Shown: positions 39,801 through 51,952 of the stretch, one piece after another
How positions within the stretch are numbered: position 1 is the first letter of the stretch
How the letters are laid out: each line of letters begins with the position of its first letter
Assembly: GCA_037355855.1 (NCBI GenBank)
Contig: CM074759.1
Location: 3,658,001 to 3,722,000 of the forward strand
Direction: 5' to 3'
Length of the DNA: 64,000 nucleotides
Source: Pseudo-nitzschia pungens
Taxonomy: Eukaryota; Bacillariophyta; Bacillariophyceae; Bacillariales; Bacillariaceae
Made by a program: the position numbers and the translations under genes
Notes under the pieces: generated by a model
Told to the model about the DNA's origin: nothing
What the model saw: the letters and a program-made list of their open reading frames with translations, nothing else
Database searches by the model: none

Positions 39801-42643
39801 CTGACAAGAATGGCAATCGAGCTACCCTGGATCGTTTTGAAGTTGACCATGCTGACAAGACTCTTGGGGTTTTTATCTCCATGGATGGCAATGAGGAAGC
39901 CCAGATTGCTCACATGAAGTCACAGTCTCAGTCTTTTGGCTCTCAGCTCAGGGCTTCCAAGTGTGAGAAGCGCGCATCCCTCTACACCTTCAAGTATTCT
40001 TTCATGAAGTCTGTTGAATACCCCATGCCTGTCACGCAACTTGATGAGGCCACTTGGACTCAGATAATTCACCCAGCTCTTGTTCCTGTGCTGAATAAAG
40101 CAGGGATGTCACGGACATTTGCTAGACATGTGTTCTATGGCCCTTCCCTCTATCAAGGCTTTGGATTCATCCATCCATACCTCCTCCAAGAGTTCAGTCA
40201 TATTGCCACCCTCTTTCAGGAATCTGTCAGGTCCTCACAAACTGGTAGGATTCTCAGGCTAACTGCTGAGTCTCTACGGCTCGAACTTGGCATTCCTCTC
40301 CATCTTGGTGTCACACCATATCATCCTTTTGCTTCCTACGTCACTCCCTGCTGGTACAAACATGTGTGGAAGTTTTTCTCTGTTCACCCTGTGAGCTTGT
40401 TTGAAGACTTCCCAGATCTTCCTCTGTTACGTTCCAATGACTGTTATCTCATGCAAGCCTTTGTCAACTCTGGCTTCAGAGGTGCTGACTTGTCCCTCTT
40501 GAATCACATGCGCATGTCCCTCAAGGCTATTTCCCTTGCTGACATATGTACCCCAGATGGGAAAAGAATCTCTCCCATGGCCTTCCAGCTGACATCCTCC
40601 AATCACTTGAGGGATCATCTTGACTGGCCGAGATGTCCTCCATCTTGGCCTCCAGCAGCAAAGCGCTTATGGACTAAGGCTCTTCAGACCTGTTTTCTTC
40701 CCCCCTGTCCACCCCCTGCAGCCAGGGCACTGGCTCCTTCTTTTCATCTTGGGCATTGGCTCTCTCCCCAGACAGCTTCTCTTTGGCCTTGGTTTTTGTC
40801 TCCATCCACCAACAGAATATTCTTCAAAACTTCTACTGGCTGGATTGTGAGCACCTCCCAGGGCAGGGGCAGATACAGGGTCACTTCTGAACTCATTTCT
40901 GACAAACCAGCCTGTGCTGATGTGCTTGTCTGCCCTGTTATTTGTGGACAAGTTGTACGCGTTGTTGGGTCCTCTGCTTTTGTGTCTGAGCCTCCTGACA
41001 TGGATCCTCTGGTGTACAATCCATTTGATTCTCTTCCAGACTCCCCAGATGATGCCTTTGATGCACTCTGTGCGTCTCCAAGAGTACTTCTCCACAAATA
41101 TTCCCTACCACAGGCTGGCTGTCAGCACCTTGTTCATGCTATTGAGAGTGGTACTGCCAGTGCTGTCTGTGATGGTTCATTTGATCCGGACCTTCTCAGA
41201 GGAACTTCTGCTTTCATTTTGTCACCCAATACCTCCACCAAGTCTGCTTCTTTCTTCCTCACTGGCTGTAATTTTGTCAGTGGATCCCCTGAGGATCAGT
41301 CATCCTATAGGAGTGAACTGGCAGGTATCATTGGAGTTCTCACCTGTTGCACTGCTCTGGTGAGTCTTTTTGATATTGCTTCTGGCTCTATCACCATTGC
41401 CCTGGATGGTGACACAGCTCTCAAACAGGCTCAGGGATCTTGGCCATTGGTTATTTCCCAGAAGTCTTTTGATTATGTTTATGTCATCAGAAACATGATT
41501 TCTGCCCTGCCAATCTCTGTGCACTTTCAGTGGGTTCAAGGACATCAAGCTGGATTCTTTCTTGATTGGTGGGCCCTTCGCAATCATCAGGTTGACAGCA
41601 TGGCCAAGGCCTTTCTCTCTGTCCACAGAGCTTCTGCCTATCACTATCCCAGACTTGTGTTTGAGCCTTGGGCATTTTCTCTCAATGGATGCAAGTGTTC
41701 AAGGTTTGATCAGAATGCTTTGCATGTTGCCATTTCTGGTCCTCCTCTTCTTCAATATTGGCAGACCCACCATGATATCCCCATTCCACAACCTGTTTTG
41801 AGTTCCATCCATTGGTGTGCCCATCTGAATGCCTTCAAGCGTTTACCTCCTGGCATGCAAAGGTGGTTTGTCAAGTTTGCTTCTGGCAGTATTGGTGTTG
41901 GCAACCAACTCCTTCACTACCAGTATCAGGATCACTCTAGGTGTCCCTTGTGTGATGCAGACAACGAGAAGGTTTCTCATGTGCTCTCCTGCAAGGACCC
42001 TGGGGCAGTACAGCACAGTGTGTCAGCTTTCAAGGGACCACTGCAGAAGAGGCTTGAAGTTGAACAAACTGATCCATCATTGGTTGTTGCCATTGTGGAT
42101 CTTCTCACCAGAGTTCGGAAGGGCCAGACCATTTATCCATCATCCTACTCACTTGCAATTGCGTCTGCTGTCAGGGCACAGAGGACTATTGGCTGGCACA
42201 ACTGGCTTCTTGGTAGGTGGTCTCCTCGCTGGTATCAAATCCAGGCTGACTACTACTCCCACATTGGAAGCAAGCGCTCTCCCAAACGTTGGGCTACAGC
42301 TATCATCCATCAGTTCTTTCTTACCTCCTGGGATCTTTGGACCTACAGAAATGAACGACTCCATGGTCCTGGGGGTACCCTTGATGCTGAACAACACCAA
42401 TCTCTTGATGCTTCCATCACCTCAGAATTGGCAATTGGTGCAGCTGGTGCACTTCCCCAGTCACACTCCCTGTTACAAACCCCTTTCCACGTCCTACAAG
42501 GTTACACCCTGACTGCCAAGAGGCAGTGGCTTGCAACCATCCACCTTGCCAGGAAGCAGTATGCAGCGCCTGTCCCACCAGTGCAGCCATACCAACGAGA
42601 GGCTGCTCTCCTCAGAGCCTGGCTTACTGGACCTCAGGGTTGA
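36803..42643 (+). CDS. LINE ORF2: AP endonuclease, reverse transcriptase, RNase H, CCHC (copy 2)
   Basis: 1946 residues from the ATG that overlaps the ORF1 stop; an in-frame ATG at 36731 lies inside ORF1 and is less likely. Endonuclease: ITFQNIGPQ (about 71), FAEHCLN (106), GIDQNADVRNDG (255), ESDHRMLW (327). RT: DKMRLIQLMSPEFQ (742), MNDAKGCYDRISHP (813), SGCGQGNGIGPTLW (875), FAFVDDTDLF (921), which holds the FVDD catalytic pair. RNase H: CDGSF (1455), SYRSELAGI (1502), ALDGDTALKQ (1533), HQVDSMAK (1595), keeping D-E-D-D. CCHC: CPLCDADNEKVSHVLSC (1714). The protein would nick target DNA and copy the element RNA onto it. No stop or frameshift seen; a likely active or recently active copy. 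Confidence 0.93.
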   Translation: MVSSSGMRCDGMPSNPNPINASPVSPFSPSASSPVSHFVQLTLHGDSLAAKDSDSFGHSFPQAPSSNSTIITFQNIGPQRRAAFMSRSKHNARQFVKSSASVALFAEHCLNESKLLPCDLFNRRMKNVCPSSFSYLANNKHEASDCSWLQPGGTGFSIDQLFSSHKIAHGADPSGLGRWSFVKFQGRDGYTVTMFSAYCPVENDRDLGSVWNQQCRYFQAAENLFSPNPCILFHRDLTAALQVCLGAGDQVIVGIDQNADVRNDGLSFELKALGFREAILTLHSTSSPPATHNRNTTRTPIDAIWVSENVDVLRAGYCPFGGAHGMESDHRMLWIEVCNCSLMGKHLPPPVRFSHSKLQSSHPHLRQRYFKRVRHCFLKAGVFSLQAKLEHLLAQFQSGDISVRTDLITTYEVLHATSTSLRLSVEHNLCHTRAGLVPWSPKLQVYRDTIDFWRRVVKLRQGVSTSHTVLKRLACKLSLYKGEHSDLSSALLHLKQAYKQYRAVKKLAPSWRDSFNQGLVDALLAEGKPHNQHASQIRARMRRERLQRELGLAARSIRGRVNKSAVLRAIAVGHDGVEQVLESQSTMVPAMAESNVRRQQQCIGTPSMTPSFIQDFGYLGTAHAAPQVLDGTYIPPPATDKYLSEFLSCLKVPDSILSLPPFDYSVCPADNAAAWKRQRERTASEPSCLSFAHHKAFALDPQLNKFDTLLRSVPLIVGFSPSAWQVITDVEIFKKPGEYKVDKMRLIQLMSPEFQINNKMIGRRILAHAERANAVAVDQHGSRKHHKAINTCLNKKLICDVLRQKRRSGAVAMNDAKGCYDRISHPIAGLTLQSFGVPAHVCEVLLSTLQLAKHHIKTGFGRSGPVYGDEPVPLSGCGQGNGIGPTLWALVSTIVFRMMQQAGHGVHLLTSLSLQLVSLVGFAFVDDTDLFCAGSDSSTSGEELAVDFQEALDRWAGGIIATGGAIEPAKSFCYLIDFKWNGSGWDYRSIADMPGDFSVADKNGNRATLDRFEVDHADKTLGVFISMDGNEEAQIAHMKSQSQSFGSQLRASKCEKRASLYTFKYSFMKSVEYPMPVTQLDEATWTQIIHPALVPVLNKAGMSRTFARHVFYGPSLYQGFGFIHPYLLQEFSHIATLFQESVRSSQTGRILRLTAESLRLELGIPLHLGVTPYHPFASYVTPCWYKHVWKFFSVHPVSLFEDFPDLPLLRSNDCYLMQAFVNSGFRGADLSLLNHMRMSLKAISLADICTPDGKRISPMAFQLTSSNHLRDHLDWPRCPPSWPPAAKRLWTKALQTCFLPPCPPPAARALAPSFHLGHWLSPQTASLWPWFLSPSTNRIFFKTSTGWIVSTSQGRGRYRVTSELISDKPACADVLVCPVICGQVVRVVGSSAFVSEPPDMDPLVYNPFDSLPDSPDDAFDALCASPRVLLHKYSLPQAGCQHLVHAIESGTASAVCDGSFDPDLLRGTSAFILSPNTSTKSASFFLTGCNFVSGSPEDQSSYRSELAGIIGVLTCCTALVSLFDIASGSITIALDGDTALKQAQGSWPLVISQKSFDYVYVIRNMISALPISVHFQWVQGHQAGFFLDWWALRNHQVDSMAKAFLSVHRASAYHYPRLVFEPWAFSLNGCKCSRFDQNALHVAISGPPLLQYWQTHHDIPIPQPVLSSIHWCAHLNAFKRLPPGMQRWFVKFASGSIGVGNQLLHYQYQDHSRCPLCDADNEKVSHVLSCKDPGAVQHSVSAFKGPLQKRLEVEQTDPSLVVAIVDLLTRVRKGQTIYPSSYSLAIASAVRAQRTIGWHNWLLGRWSPRWYQIQADYYSHIGSKRSPKRWATAIIHQFFLTSWDLWTYRNERLHGPGGTLDAEQHQSLDASITSELAIGAAGALPQSHSLLQTPFHVLQGYTLTAKRQWLATIHLARKQYAAPVPPVQPYQREAALLRAWLTGPQG

Positions 42644-42945
42644 TTACACTTTGTACCTTGGTCTTGTCTTCTGTTCTTGCTGCTTATCTTGTCATTTACC
42701 TTTTGATACTGGATCTTATCCCAATATCTCCATTCCCATCTCACTTTCACTCAAGTCCCTATTTTGTGGGACTTGTTTGTCCTTTTCCCTGCTTGATCTT
42801 CAAGGTTTGTTTGAAAAATTTGTCGTTCTACCACTTGGGGTCCTGACTCTTTGATGGAGGCGACGTTAAAGTCTGGTTACAGACTGAGTAATTTAGTTTC
42901 ACCTTTGGTGATTAAAGTTATTTAAATAAGTATATTATTATTATT
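42644..42945 (+). other. LINE 3' UTR and TTA tail (copy 2)
   Basis: 302 bp, ending GATTAAAGTTATTTAAATA then TATATTATTATTATT. Contains GGGGTCCTGACTCT and GGAGGCGACGTTAAAGTCTG, which are retained in copy 3. The tail is a TTA repeat, not poly(A). Confidence 0.82.
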
Positions 42946-45815
42946 CTTCCTCTTCTTCTGTGTCCTCATCTGCAGGTGTGCTTTCTGATGTTGATATGCT
43001 TAGCACTGAATCTGCACCAGGGGATTCCTTGCAGCCTTCTTCTCTGTCAGCAACCTTTCAGTTAGGCTCCCAGAAGTCAGGCTCTCCGCCGTCAGGTACT
43101 CTGTCAGGCTCTCAGTCGTCAGGTACTCTGCCATCAGACCCCCAGCTGACAGGCTCCGAGCCGTCAGGATCCTAGCAGCCAGGCACCCAGCAGCCAGGAT
43201 CCAAGCAGGCAGGCTCCCAGCAACCAGGCCAACAGCCGTCCGGACACACACCAATGGGTTCTGTGCCCTCAGGCAAGGTCCCTGCTTCATCTATCCTCAA
43301 ACAATCTACTCTTGCCTTTTCCTCTGCCCAGAAGTCTGATCCCTCTCAGCAGAAAGCACACCAATCCCAACGCAAGGAGGCTCTGGCTGCTGCAAACAGG
43401 GCTCATTCTGATTCCTTCTTCTGGTGTTTTTATGGTAAGGGTCCCTGTTCTGGCAGGTCTCCCATACCTTCTGCAATTCATGCCTTTCGCAAATCTCCAA
43501 CAGGTAAACGCTTATGGGCTGGGTGTCCAAGCCCTACACACTTCTTCAGCAAGAAGGAGGGTAAAGACAAGAAATCCATCCATGATATTTGCCAGACTGC
43601 CATCCCTCCTGTTTATGCTCAGGCTTTTCCAGACACCCCTGATTGGCGCAATGCCTCTGTAGATTCCTTGGCTTCTCTTGCCTCTGCTTGCTTTCACGGC
43701 TCTGCCCCAGCCTGGACCAAGCAACCATCTGGCCAGGCTCTGAAGAAATGTCTTATTGGTTTGGTCAAGATGTCTCCTGAGTGTTTTGATGACCTGTATT
43801 GTGAGGGCAACCTTCTGCCCAGCACTGAAGGAAAAGTTTGGTTGGCAGCCAACCAGGTGCTTGGCTCTCACTGGCATTTCAAGAAGAGACCTCCTACACC
43901 TGCACCACCCGTGGCTGATGATGCTTCCACTTCTAAATCTTCCACTTCCAAATCAGTGTCCTTTCTTCCTGGTGGTGGTGATGCTACTGTCTTGTCCTCT
44001 TCTGCTGGGCATTTCCTCCAACGCCGAGGGGTTTGCTCAAGTGATTCCCGAGCTCCAGTGGATGTAACTGCTGGCACCAAGTGTTCTCATAGTTCTTATG
44101 TCACTCTGTCCCTTCCAAGGTTGATGTCACAACGCCCTGGGGAACTGTATGATGAACTGCTCAAGTCTCTCAAGGAAGCTTTGGATCTTCTTTGGACTGT
44201 TGACAAGCGTCTGGTGTTGTATGTTTTTCCCTCAAGAGCCCGGCTCAACCCCAAGGCCAAGCCTGTTACCAAGCTTTGGACTACCCTTCCTGACAGGAAA
44301 ACCTTGGAATTGTATGTTGCTCAGCTCTGGCTTCGCAGTAGAACTGCTCCTCATCTACGCTTCTTTGTGGGACACAGTGTTTCCCTGGAGACTCTCTTTT
44401 CTGTCCAGTTGCTCCAGAGGCTCAGGGATCGTGACATGGACCTGAAGTTTGACCACATACAGGCCCCAGTTATTGTCACCTGTGGCTTTCTCCTTGGATC
44501 TTACATGCAGAGTTTTGATCTTGACCACTACAACGAATTGCTTCAGACTCATCCCAGGTTTCAGGCATGTCCTATTGCTGTTATCAGGAAGAATATCAGC
44601 CTTGACAACTCCAGAACTACTGATCCCAATCCGGTTCTGGCGGCTCATGTTTTATGTGATGCTACCAAGCGCGCTCAAACTGTTAAGCTCCTCAAAGCTC
44701 AGTTCAATCGGTGCAAACCTTCCGACATTGCCTCTCTCCCTGATGGTAAATTCTACAAGTTCATTGAGACAGCCACCAATCCTTCTGACAGACCCCTTCC
44801 CCCTTCCAAGCTCAAGACTGTTCGCCAAGCTAAGCACCGCCAAGCCAAATTTATTGAGAGCCATGAAACTGCTCCTGTTTTGGGGGTAGTTGACCTTGAT
44901 CTTCCTGTTGATTTGGGCCAAGGGCTGGGTTTGAAGACACTGCGCAGTGTGCTTATGGGCATCAGAACCCGTGACAATTGGTCATGGCCTCTCTTTCTTT
45001 CTGTTGATACCAGTCCATACCGGAGCAAGATCCTTGCTTTGTACAACATCACTACCAAGGCTGAAGCCATGGCCATGTTGTCTTTCCTGCCTATTTTTCT
45101 GGAAGCTCAGTATGGTTCTTGTGTTAGACAATGGTTCTCTTCGGAGTGCTTGACTGAAATGGAAGCTTACCATTGGGATGCTGCAGTCAATTGTTTTGTG
45201 GAAACTGCACCTGCTGCAGATCCAATGCAGGATGACTCTCTTCCCTTTTTTGGTGATGGGGATGCAAGAGATTGGGAACTTGTTGATGATGACTTGTCCG
45301 TTGACCTTGCCCCAGACCTCACTTTTGATCTAGATTTGCACTTTAACCTCCAAGCCCGTGCTGACAGTGGTGGTGGTGGCTTTGATGACTCCCAATCCAT
45401 GGATACTTTAGCGACCGGCACTTCCAATCTCACTGCTGTCCAGGCTTCACCGCCTGCAGGTGCTGCTCCTCCTGGAGGTGATCCTCCCAATGCTGCCAAG
45501 GCTGGTGCCTCCCCTGGTGTCTCTCCTGATGTCCCCCCTGAAGTTCCTGATCCTCCTAATAATGCCATGGCTGGTGACTCCCCTGTGGCCTCTCCTGATG
45601 TCTCAACTGAAGTTCCTGCTGCCCTGCCTTCTGGTTTGCCTGGTGGTGAGGAAGATGCAGCCTCTGCTTTGAGGGTTGGAGTTGCTGCTATTGCATTCTC
45701 CTCCAGCCATGATGCTAGTGTCAGTGATTTGAGCCATGCCAATGTCTCCACCAAATCAGCTCCGGCATCTTTTTCTACCGTGCGACAGACTCGGTTTCCT
45801 TCTGATCATGGTTAG
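42946..45815 (+). pseudogene. LINE ORF1, 5'-truncated with one stop (copy 3)
   Basis: The frame opens in the VLSDVDMLSTESAPGDSL repeat region. A TAG at 43173 (CAG in the Gln-rich repeat of copy 2) interrupts it, after which 853 codons from 43254 are open to the normal stop. The leader and first 90 or so residues are absent. Confidence 0.82.
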
Positions 45816-48800
45816 ATCTTCTGGTATGAGGTTTGATGGGATGCCCTCCACACCAAATCCCATCAATGCTTCTACTGTTTCTCCCTTTTCCCCCTCCGCC
45901 TCTTTCCCTGCTTCTCAATTTGTCCAATTAACTCTTCATGGAGACTCTCTTGCTGCTAAGGATTCTGATAGTTTTGGTCATTCCTTTTCCTCAAGCTCCA
46001 TCATCTAATTCCACCATCATCACCTTCCAAAACATTGGACCCCAGCGTAGAGCTGCTTTTATGTCCAGGTCCAAGCACAACTCCCGTCAATTTGTCAAGA
46101 GCAACGCCAGTGTGGCGCTTTTTGCTGAACATTGTTTGAATGAATCCAAACTCCTGCCCTGTGATCTTTTCAATCGGCGCATGAAGAATGTCAGTCCCTC
46201 AAGTTTTTCTTATCTTGCTAACAACAAGCATGAAGCTTCTGCCTGCTCTTGGCTTCAGCCTGGCGGTACAGGTTTTTCCATTGACCAGCTGTTCAGCTCA
46301 CACAAGGTTGCACATGGAGCTGATCCATCTGGTCTTGGTAGATGGTCCTTTGTCAAGTTTCAGGGCAGGGATGGCTACAATGTCACCATGTTTTCTGCCT
46401 ACTGCCCGGTTGAAAATGATAGGGATCTTGGCTCAGTCTGGAATCAACAGTACCGATACTTTCAGGCCGCTGAAAATCTTTTCAGTCCCAATCCATGCAT
46501 TCTCTTTCACAGGGATTTGACTGCTGCCCTTCAGGTCTGCCTGGGTGCAGGTGATCAAGTCATTGTTGGGATTGACCAGAATGCTGATGTCAGGACTGAT
46601 GGCTTGTCTTTTGAGCTCAAGGCCCTTGGTTTCAGAGATGCCATTCTTACCCTTCATAGTACGTCTTCTCCTCCTGCCACTCACAACCGAAACACTACCA
46701 GAACACCAATTGATGCCATTTGGGTCTCTGAGAATGTTGATGTTCTCAGGGCTGGGTATTGTCCCTTTGGAGGTGCCCATGGTATGGAATCTGACCATCG
46801 CATGCTCTGGATTGAGGTTTGTAATGGCAGCATCATGGGCAAATATTTGCCACCTCCTGTGAGATTCTCTCATTTCCAAACTCCAGTCCTCCCATCCTCA
46901 TCTGCGACAACGGTATTTCAAGCGAGTGAGGCACTGCTTTCTCAAGGCTGGAGTGTTTTCTCTCCAAGCTAAGCTGGAGCACCTACTGGCTCAGTTTCAG
47001 TCTGGGGATATTTCTGTGCGAACTGATCTCATCACCACATATGAAGTACTCCATGAAACCTCTACCTCTCTCAGGCTCTCTGTTGAACAAAACCTCTGCC
47101 ACACTAGAGCTGGTTTGGTTCCATGGTCACCTAAGCTGCAAGTCTATCGTGATACCATTGACTTTTGGCGGCGTGTTGTTAAGTTGAGACAGGGTGTGTC
47201 CACCAGTCATACTGTTTTGAAAAGGTTGGCCTGCAAGCTTTCTCTCTACAAAGGAGAACACAGTGACCTTTCCAGTGCTCTCCTCCATCTGAAACAAGCT
47301 TACAAGCAATACCGGGCAGTGAAGAAATTGGCCCCCTCATGGAGAGACTCCTTCAATCGAGGCCTGGTGGATGCACTTCTTGCTGAAGGCAAGCCTCACA
47401 ACCAGCATGCTTCTCAGATTCGTGCCAGGATGCGTAGGGAACGTCTTCAACGAGAGCTTGGTCTCGCTGCTTGGTCTATTCGGGGACGTGTCAACAAGTC
47501 AGCAGTCTTGCGCGCTATTGCAGTTGGCCATGATGGTGTTGAACAGGTCTTGGAGTCCCAGTCTACTATGGTACCAGCTATGGCTGAATCCAATGTCCGG
47601 CGTCAACAGCAGTGTCTTGGCACTCCTTCCATGACTCCCTCCTTCATTCAAGATTTTGGCTACCTAGGCACTGCCCATGCTGCTCCCCAAGTCCTTGATG
47701 GCACATACATCCCTCCTCCTGCCACTGACAAATACCTTTCTGAATTTCTTGCCTGTCTCAAAGTCCCTGACTCTATTCTGAGTTTGCCCCCCTTTGACTA
47801 TTCAGTGTGTCCAGCTGACAATGCTGCTGCCTGGAAACGTCAGAGGGAACGCACAGCAAGTGAACCTTCTTGTTTGAGTTTTGCCCACCACAAGGCTTTT
47901 GCCCTTGATCCACAGTTGAACAAGTTTGACACTCTCCTGAGATCCGTCCCATTGATTGTTGGCTTCTCTCCTTCTGCTTGGCAGGTCATCACTGATGTTG
48001 AGATCTTCAAGAAACCTGGTGAATATAGAGTGGATAAGATGAGGCTTATTCAGCTGATGTCTCCTGAGTTCCAAATCAACAACAAGATGATTGGCAGACG
48101 AATTCTTGCCCATGCTGAACGTGCCAATGCCGTGGCTGTTGATCAACATGGAAGCAGGAAACACCACAAGGCCATCAACACCTGCCTGAACAAGAAGCTC
48201 ATCTGTGATGTGTTGAGGCAGAAGCGCAGATCTGGTGCTGTTGCTATGAATGATGCCAAGGGCTGCTATGATAGGATCTCTCATCCCATTGCAGGTCTCA
48301 CTCTCCAAAGCTTTGGGGTTCCTGCACATGTGTGTGAGGTTCTTTTGTCTACTTTGCAACTTGCCAAGCACCACATCAAAACTGGTTTTGGTCGGTCAGG
48401 TCCTGTGTATGGTGATGAACCTGTTCCTCTCAGTGGTTGTGGCCAAGGCAATGGTATTGGTCCAACTCTTTGGGCTTTGGTGTCCACAATTGTCTTCCGA
48501 ATGATGCAACAGGCTGGGCATGGTGTCCATCTTCTCACTTCACTGTCACTGCAACTGGTTTCTCTTGTGGGTTTTGCCTTTGTGGATGACACAGATTTGT
48601 TTTGTGCTGGCTCTGATTCCTCCACATCTGGTGAGGAATTAGCTGTTGACTTTCAGGCAGCTCTTGACCGGTGGGCTGGTGGGATTATTGCCACTGGTGG
48701 TGCTATTGAACCTGCCAAATCCTTCTGTTATTTGATTGATTTCCAATGGAATGGATCCGGTTGGGATTATCGCTCCATTGCTGACATGCCTGGTGACTTC

Positions 48801-51650
48801 TCAGTTGCTGACAAGAATGGCAATCGCGCTACCCTGGATCGTTTTGAAGTTGACCATGCTGACAAGACTCTTGGGGTTTTTATCTCCATGGATGGCAATG
48901 AGGAAGCACAGATTGCTCACATGAAGTCACAGTCTCAGTCTTTTGGCTCTCAGCTCAAGGCTTCCAAGTGTGAGAAGCGCGCATCCCTCTACACCTTCAA
49001 GTATTCTTTCATGAAGTCTGTTGAATACCCCATGCCTGTCACGCAACTTGATGAGGCCACTTGGACTAAGATAATTCACCCAGCTCTTGTTCCTGTGCTG
49101 AATAAAGCAGGGATGTCGCGGACATTTCCCAGACATGTGTTCTATGGTCCTTCCCTCTATCAAGGCTTTGGATTCATCCATCCATACCTCCTCCAAGAGT
49201 TCAGTCATATTGCCACCCTCTTTCAGGAATCTGTCAGGTCCTCACAAACTGGTAGGATTCTCAGGCTAACTGCTGAGTCTCTACGGCTCGAACTTGGCAT
49301 TCCTCTCCATCTTGGTGTCACACCATATCATCCTTTTGCTTCCTACGTCACTCCTTGCTGGTACAAACATGTGTGGAAGTTTTTCTCTGTTCACCCTGTG
49401 AGCTTGTTTGAAGACTTCCCAGATCTTCCTCTGTTACGTTCCAATGACTGTTATCTCATGCAAGCCTTTGTCAACTCTGGCTTCAGAGGTGCTGACTTGT
49501 CCCTCTTGAATCACATGCGCATGTCCCTCAAGGCTATTTCCCTTGCTGACATTTGTACTCCAGATGGAAAAAGACTCTCACCCATGGCCTTCCAGCTGAC
49601 CTCCTCCAATCACTTGAGGGATCATCTTGACTGGCCTAGATGTCCTCCATCTTGGCCTCCAGCAGCAAAGCGCTTATGGACTAAGGCACTTCAGACCTGT
49701 TTTCTTCCCCCCTGTCCACCCCCTGCAGCCAGGGCACTGGCTCCTTCTTTTCATCTTGGGCAGTGGCTCTCTCCCCAGACAGCTTCTCTCTGGCCTTGGT
49801 TTTTGTCTCCATCCACCAACAGAATATTCTTCAAAACTTCTACTGGCTGGATTGTGAGCACCTCCCAGGGCAGGGGCAGATACAGGGTCACTTCTGAACT
49901 CATTTCTGACAAACCAGCCTGTGCTGATGTGCTTGTCTGCCCTGTTATTTGCGGACAAGTTGTACGCGTTGTTGGGTCCTCAGCCTTTGTTTCCGAACCT
50001 CCTGACATGGATCCTCTGGAGTACAATCCATTTGATTCTCTTCCAGCCTCCCCTGCAGATGCCTTTGATTCACTCTGTGCGTCTCCAAGAGTACTTCTCC
50101 ACAAATATTCCCTACCACAGGCTGGCTGTCAGCACCTTGTTGATGCTATCCAGAGTTGTACTGCCAGTGCTGTATGTGATGGTTCATTTGATCCGGACCT
50201 TCTCAGAGGAACTTCTGCTTTCATTTTGTCACCCAATACCTCCACCAAGACTGCTTCATTGTTCCTCACTGGCTGTAATTTTGTCAGTGGATCCCCTGAG
50301 GATCAGTCATCCTACAGGAGTGAACTGGCGGGTATCATTGGAGTTCTCACCTGTTGCACTGCTCTGGTGAATCTTTTTGATATTGCTTCTGGCTCTATCA
50401 CTATTGCTCTGGATGGTGACACAGCTCTCAAACAGGCTCAGGGATCTTGGCCTTTGGTTATTTCCCAGAAGTCTTTTGATTATGTTTATGTCATCAGAAA
50501 CATGATTTCTGCCCTGCCAATCTCAGTGCACTTTCAGTGGGTTCAGGGCCATCAAGCTGGAATCTTTCTTGATTGGTGGGCCCTTCGCAATCATCAGGTT
50601 GACAGCATGGCAAAGGCCTTTCTCTCTGTTCATAGAGCTTCGGCCCATCACTATCCCAGACTTGTGTTTGAGCCTTGGGCATTTTCTCTCAATGGATGCA
50701 AGTGTTCAAGGTTTGATCAGAATGCTCTGCATGTTGCCATTTCTGGTCCTCCTCTTCTTAAATACTGGCAGACCCACCATGATATCCCCATTCCACAACC
50801 TGTTTTGAGTTCCATCCATTGGTGTGCCCATCTGTCTGCCTTCAAGCGATTACCTCCTGGCATGCAACGGTGGTTTGTCAAATTTGCTTCTGGATGCATT
50901 GGTGTTGGCAACCAACTACTTCACTACCAGTATCAGGATCACTCCAGGTGCCCATTGTGTGATGCAGACAACGAGAAGGTTTCTCATGTGCTCTCCTGCA
51001 AGGACTCTGGGGCAGTACAGCACAGTGTGTCAGCTTTCAAGGGACCCCTGCAGAAGAGGCTTGAAGTTGAACAAACTGATCCATCATTGGTTGTTGCCAT
51101 TGTGGATCTTCTCACCAGAGTTCGGAAGGGCCAGACCATTTATCCATCATCCTACTCACTTGCAATTGCGTCTGCTGTCAGGGCACAGAGGACGATTGGC
51201 TGGCACAACTGGCTTCTTGGTAGGTGGTCTCCTCGCTGGTACCAAATTCAGGCTGACTACTACTCCCACATTGGAAGCAAGCGCTCTCCCAAACGTTGGG
51301 CTACAGCTATCATCCATCAGTTCTTTCTTACCTCCTGGGATCTTTGGACTTATAGGAATGAACGACTCCATGGTCCTGGGGGTACCCTTGATGCTGAACA
51401 ACACCAATCTCTTGATGCTTCCATCACTTCAGAATTGGCAATTGGTGCAGCTGGTGCACTTCCCCAGTCACACTCCCTGTTACAAACCCCTTTCCACGTC
51501 CTACAAGGTTACACCCTGACTGCCAAGCGGCAGTGGCTTGCAACCATCCACCTTGCAAGGAAGCAATATGCAGCGCCTGTCCCACCAGTGCAGCCATACC
51601 AACAAGAGGCTGCTCTCCTCAGAGCCTGGCTTACTGGACCTCAGGGTTGA
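45808..51650 (+). pseudogene. LINE ORF2 with two +1 frameshifts (copy 3)
   Basis: Same domain order as copy 2. An extra T in the run at about 45985 (CATTCCTTTTCC against CATTCCTTTCC) and another at about 46874 (TCATTTCC against TCATTCC) shift the endonuclease region twice. From 46926 the remaining 1574 codons, including all RT and RNase H motifs (MNDAKGCYDRI, FVDDTDLF, CDGSF), are open to the usual QG stop. Confidence 0.87.
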
Positions 51651-51952
51651 TTACACTTTGTACCTTGGTTTTGTCTTCTGTTCCTGCTTCTTATCCTGTC
51701 CCATCCCTTTTGATACTGGATCTTATCCCAATATCTTCATTCCCATTTCACTTTCTCTCAAGTCCCTATTTTGTGGGACTTGTATGTCTTTTTCCCTGCT
51801 TGATGTTCAAGGTTTGTTTTGAAAATTTGTCGTTCTACCACTTGGGGTCCTGACTCTATGATGGAGGCGACGTTAAAGTCTGGTTACAGACTGAGTAATT
51901 TAGTTTCACCTTTGGTGATTAAAGTTATTTAAATACGTATATTATTATTATT

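Larger units (their letters stand above)
30702..42945 (+). mobile_element. LINE copy 2, apparently full length and intact
   Basis: 12.2 kb: leader 30702-33543, ORF1 33544-36810, ORF2 36803-42643, 3' UTR 42644-42945 ending in TATATTATTATTATT. No frameshift or stop in either ORF. APE plus RNase H place it with I/Ambal-like LINEs in broad terms; clade not determined. The true 5' end is not proven because no other copy has the leader for comparison. Confidence 0.85.
42946..51952 (+). mobile_element. LINE copy 3, 5'-truncated
   Basis: Joins the tail of copy 2 without spacer. Starts inside ORF1 at the segment matching 33815 (TCTTCTTCTGTGTCCTCATC) and runs to its own TTA tail at 51952. Very similar to copy 2 throughout. 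Confidence 0.92.
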
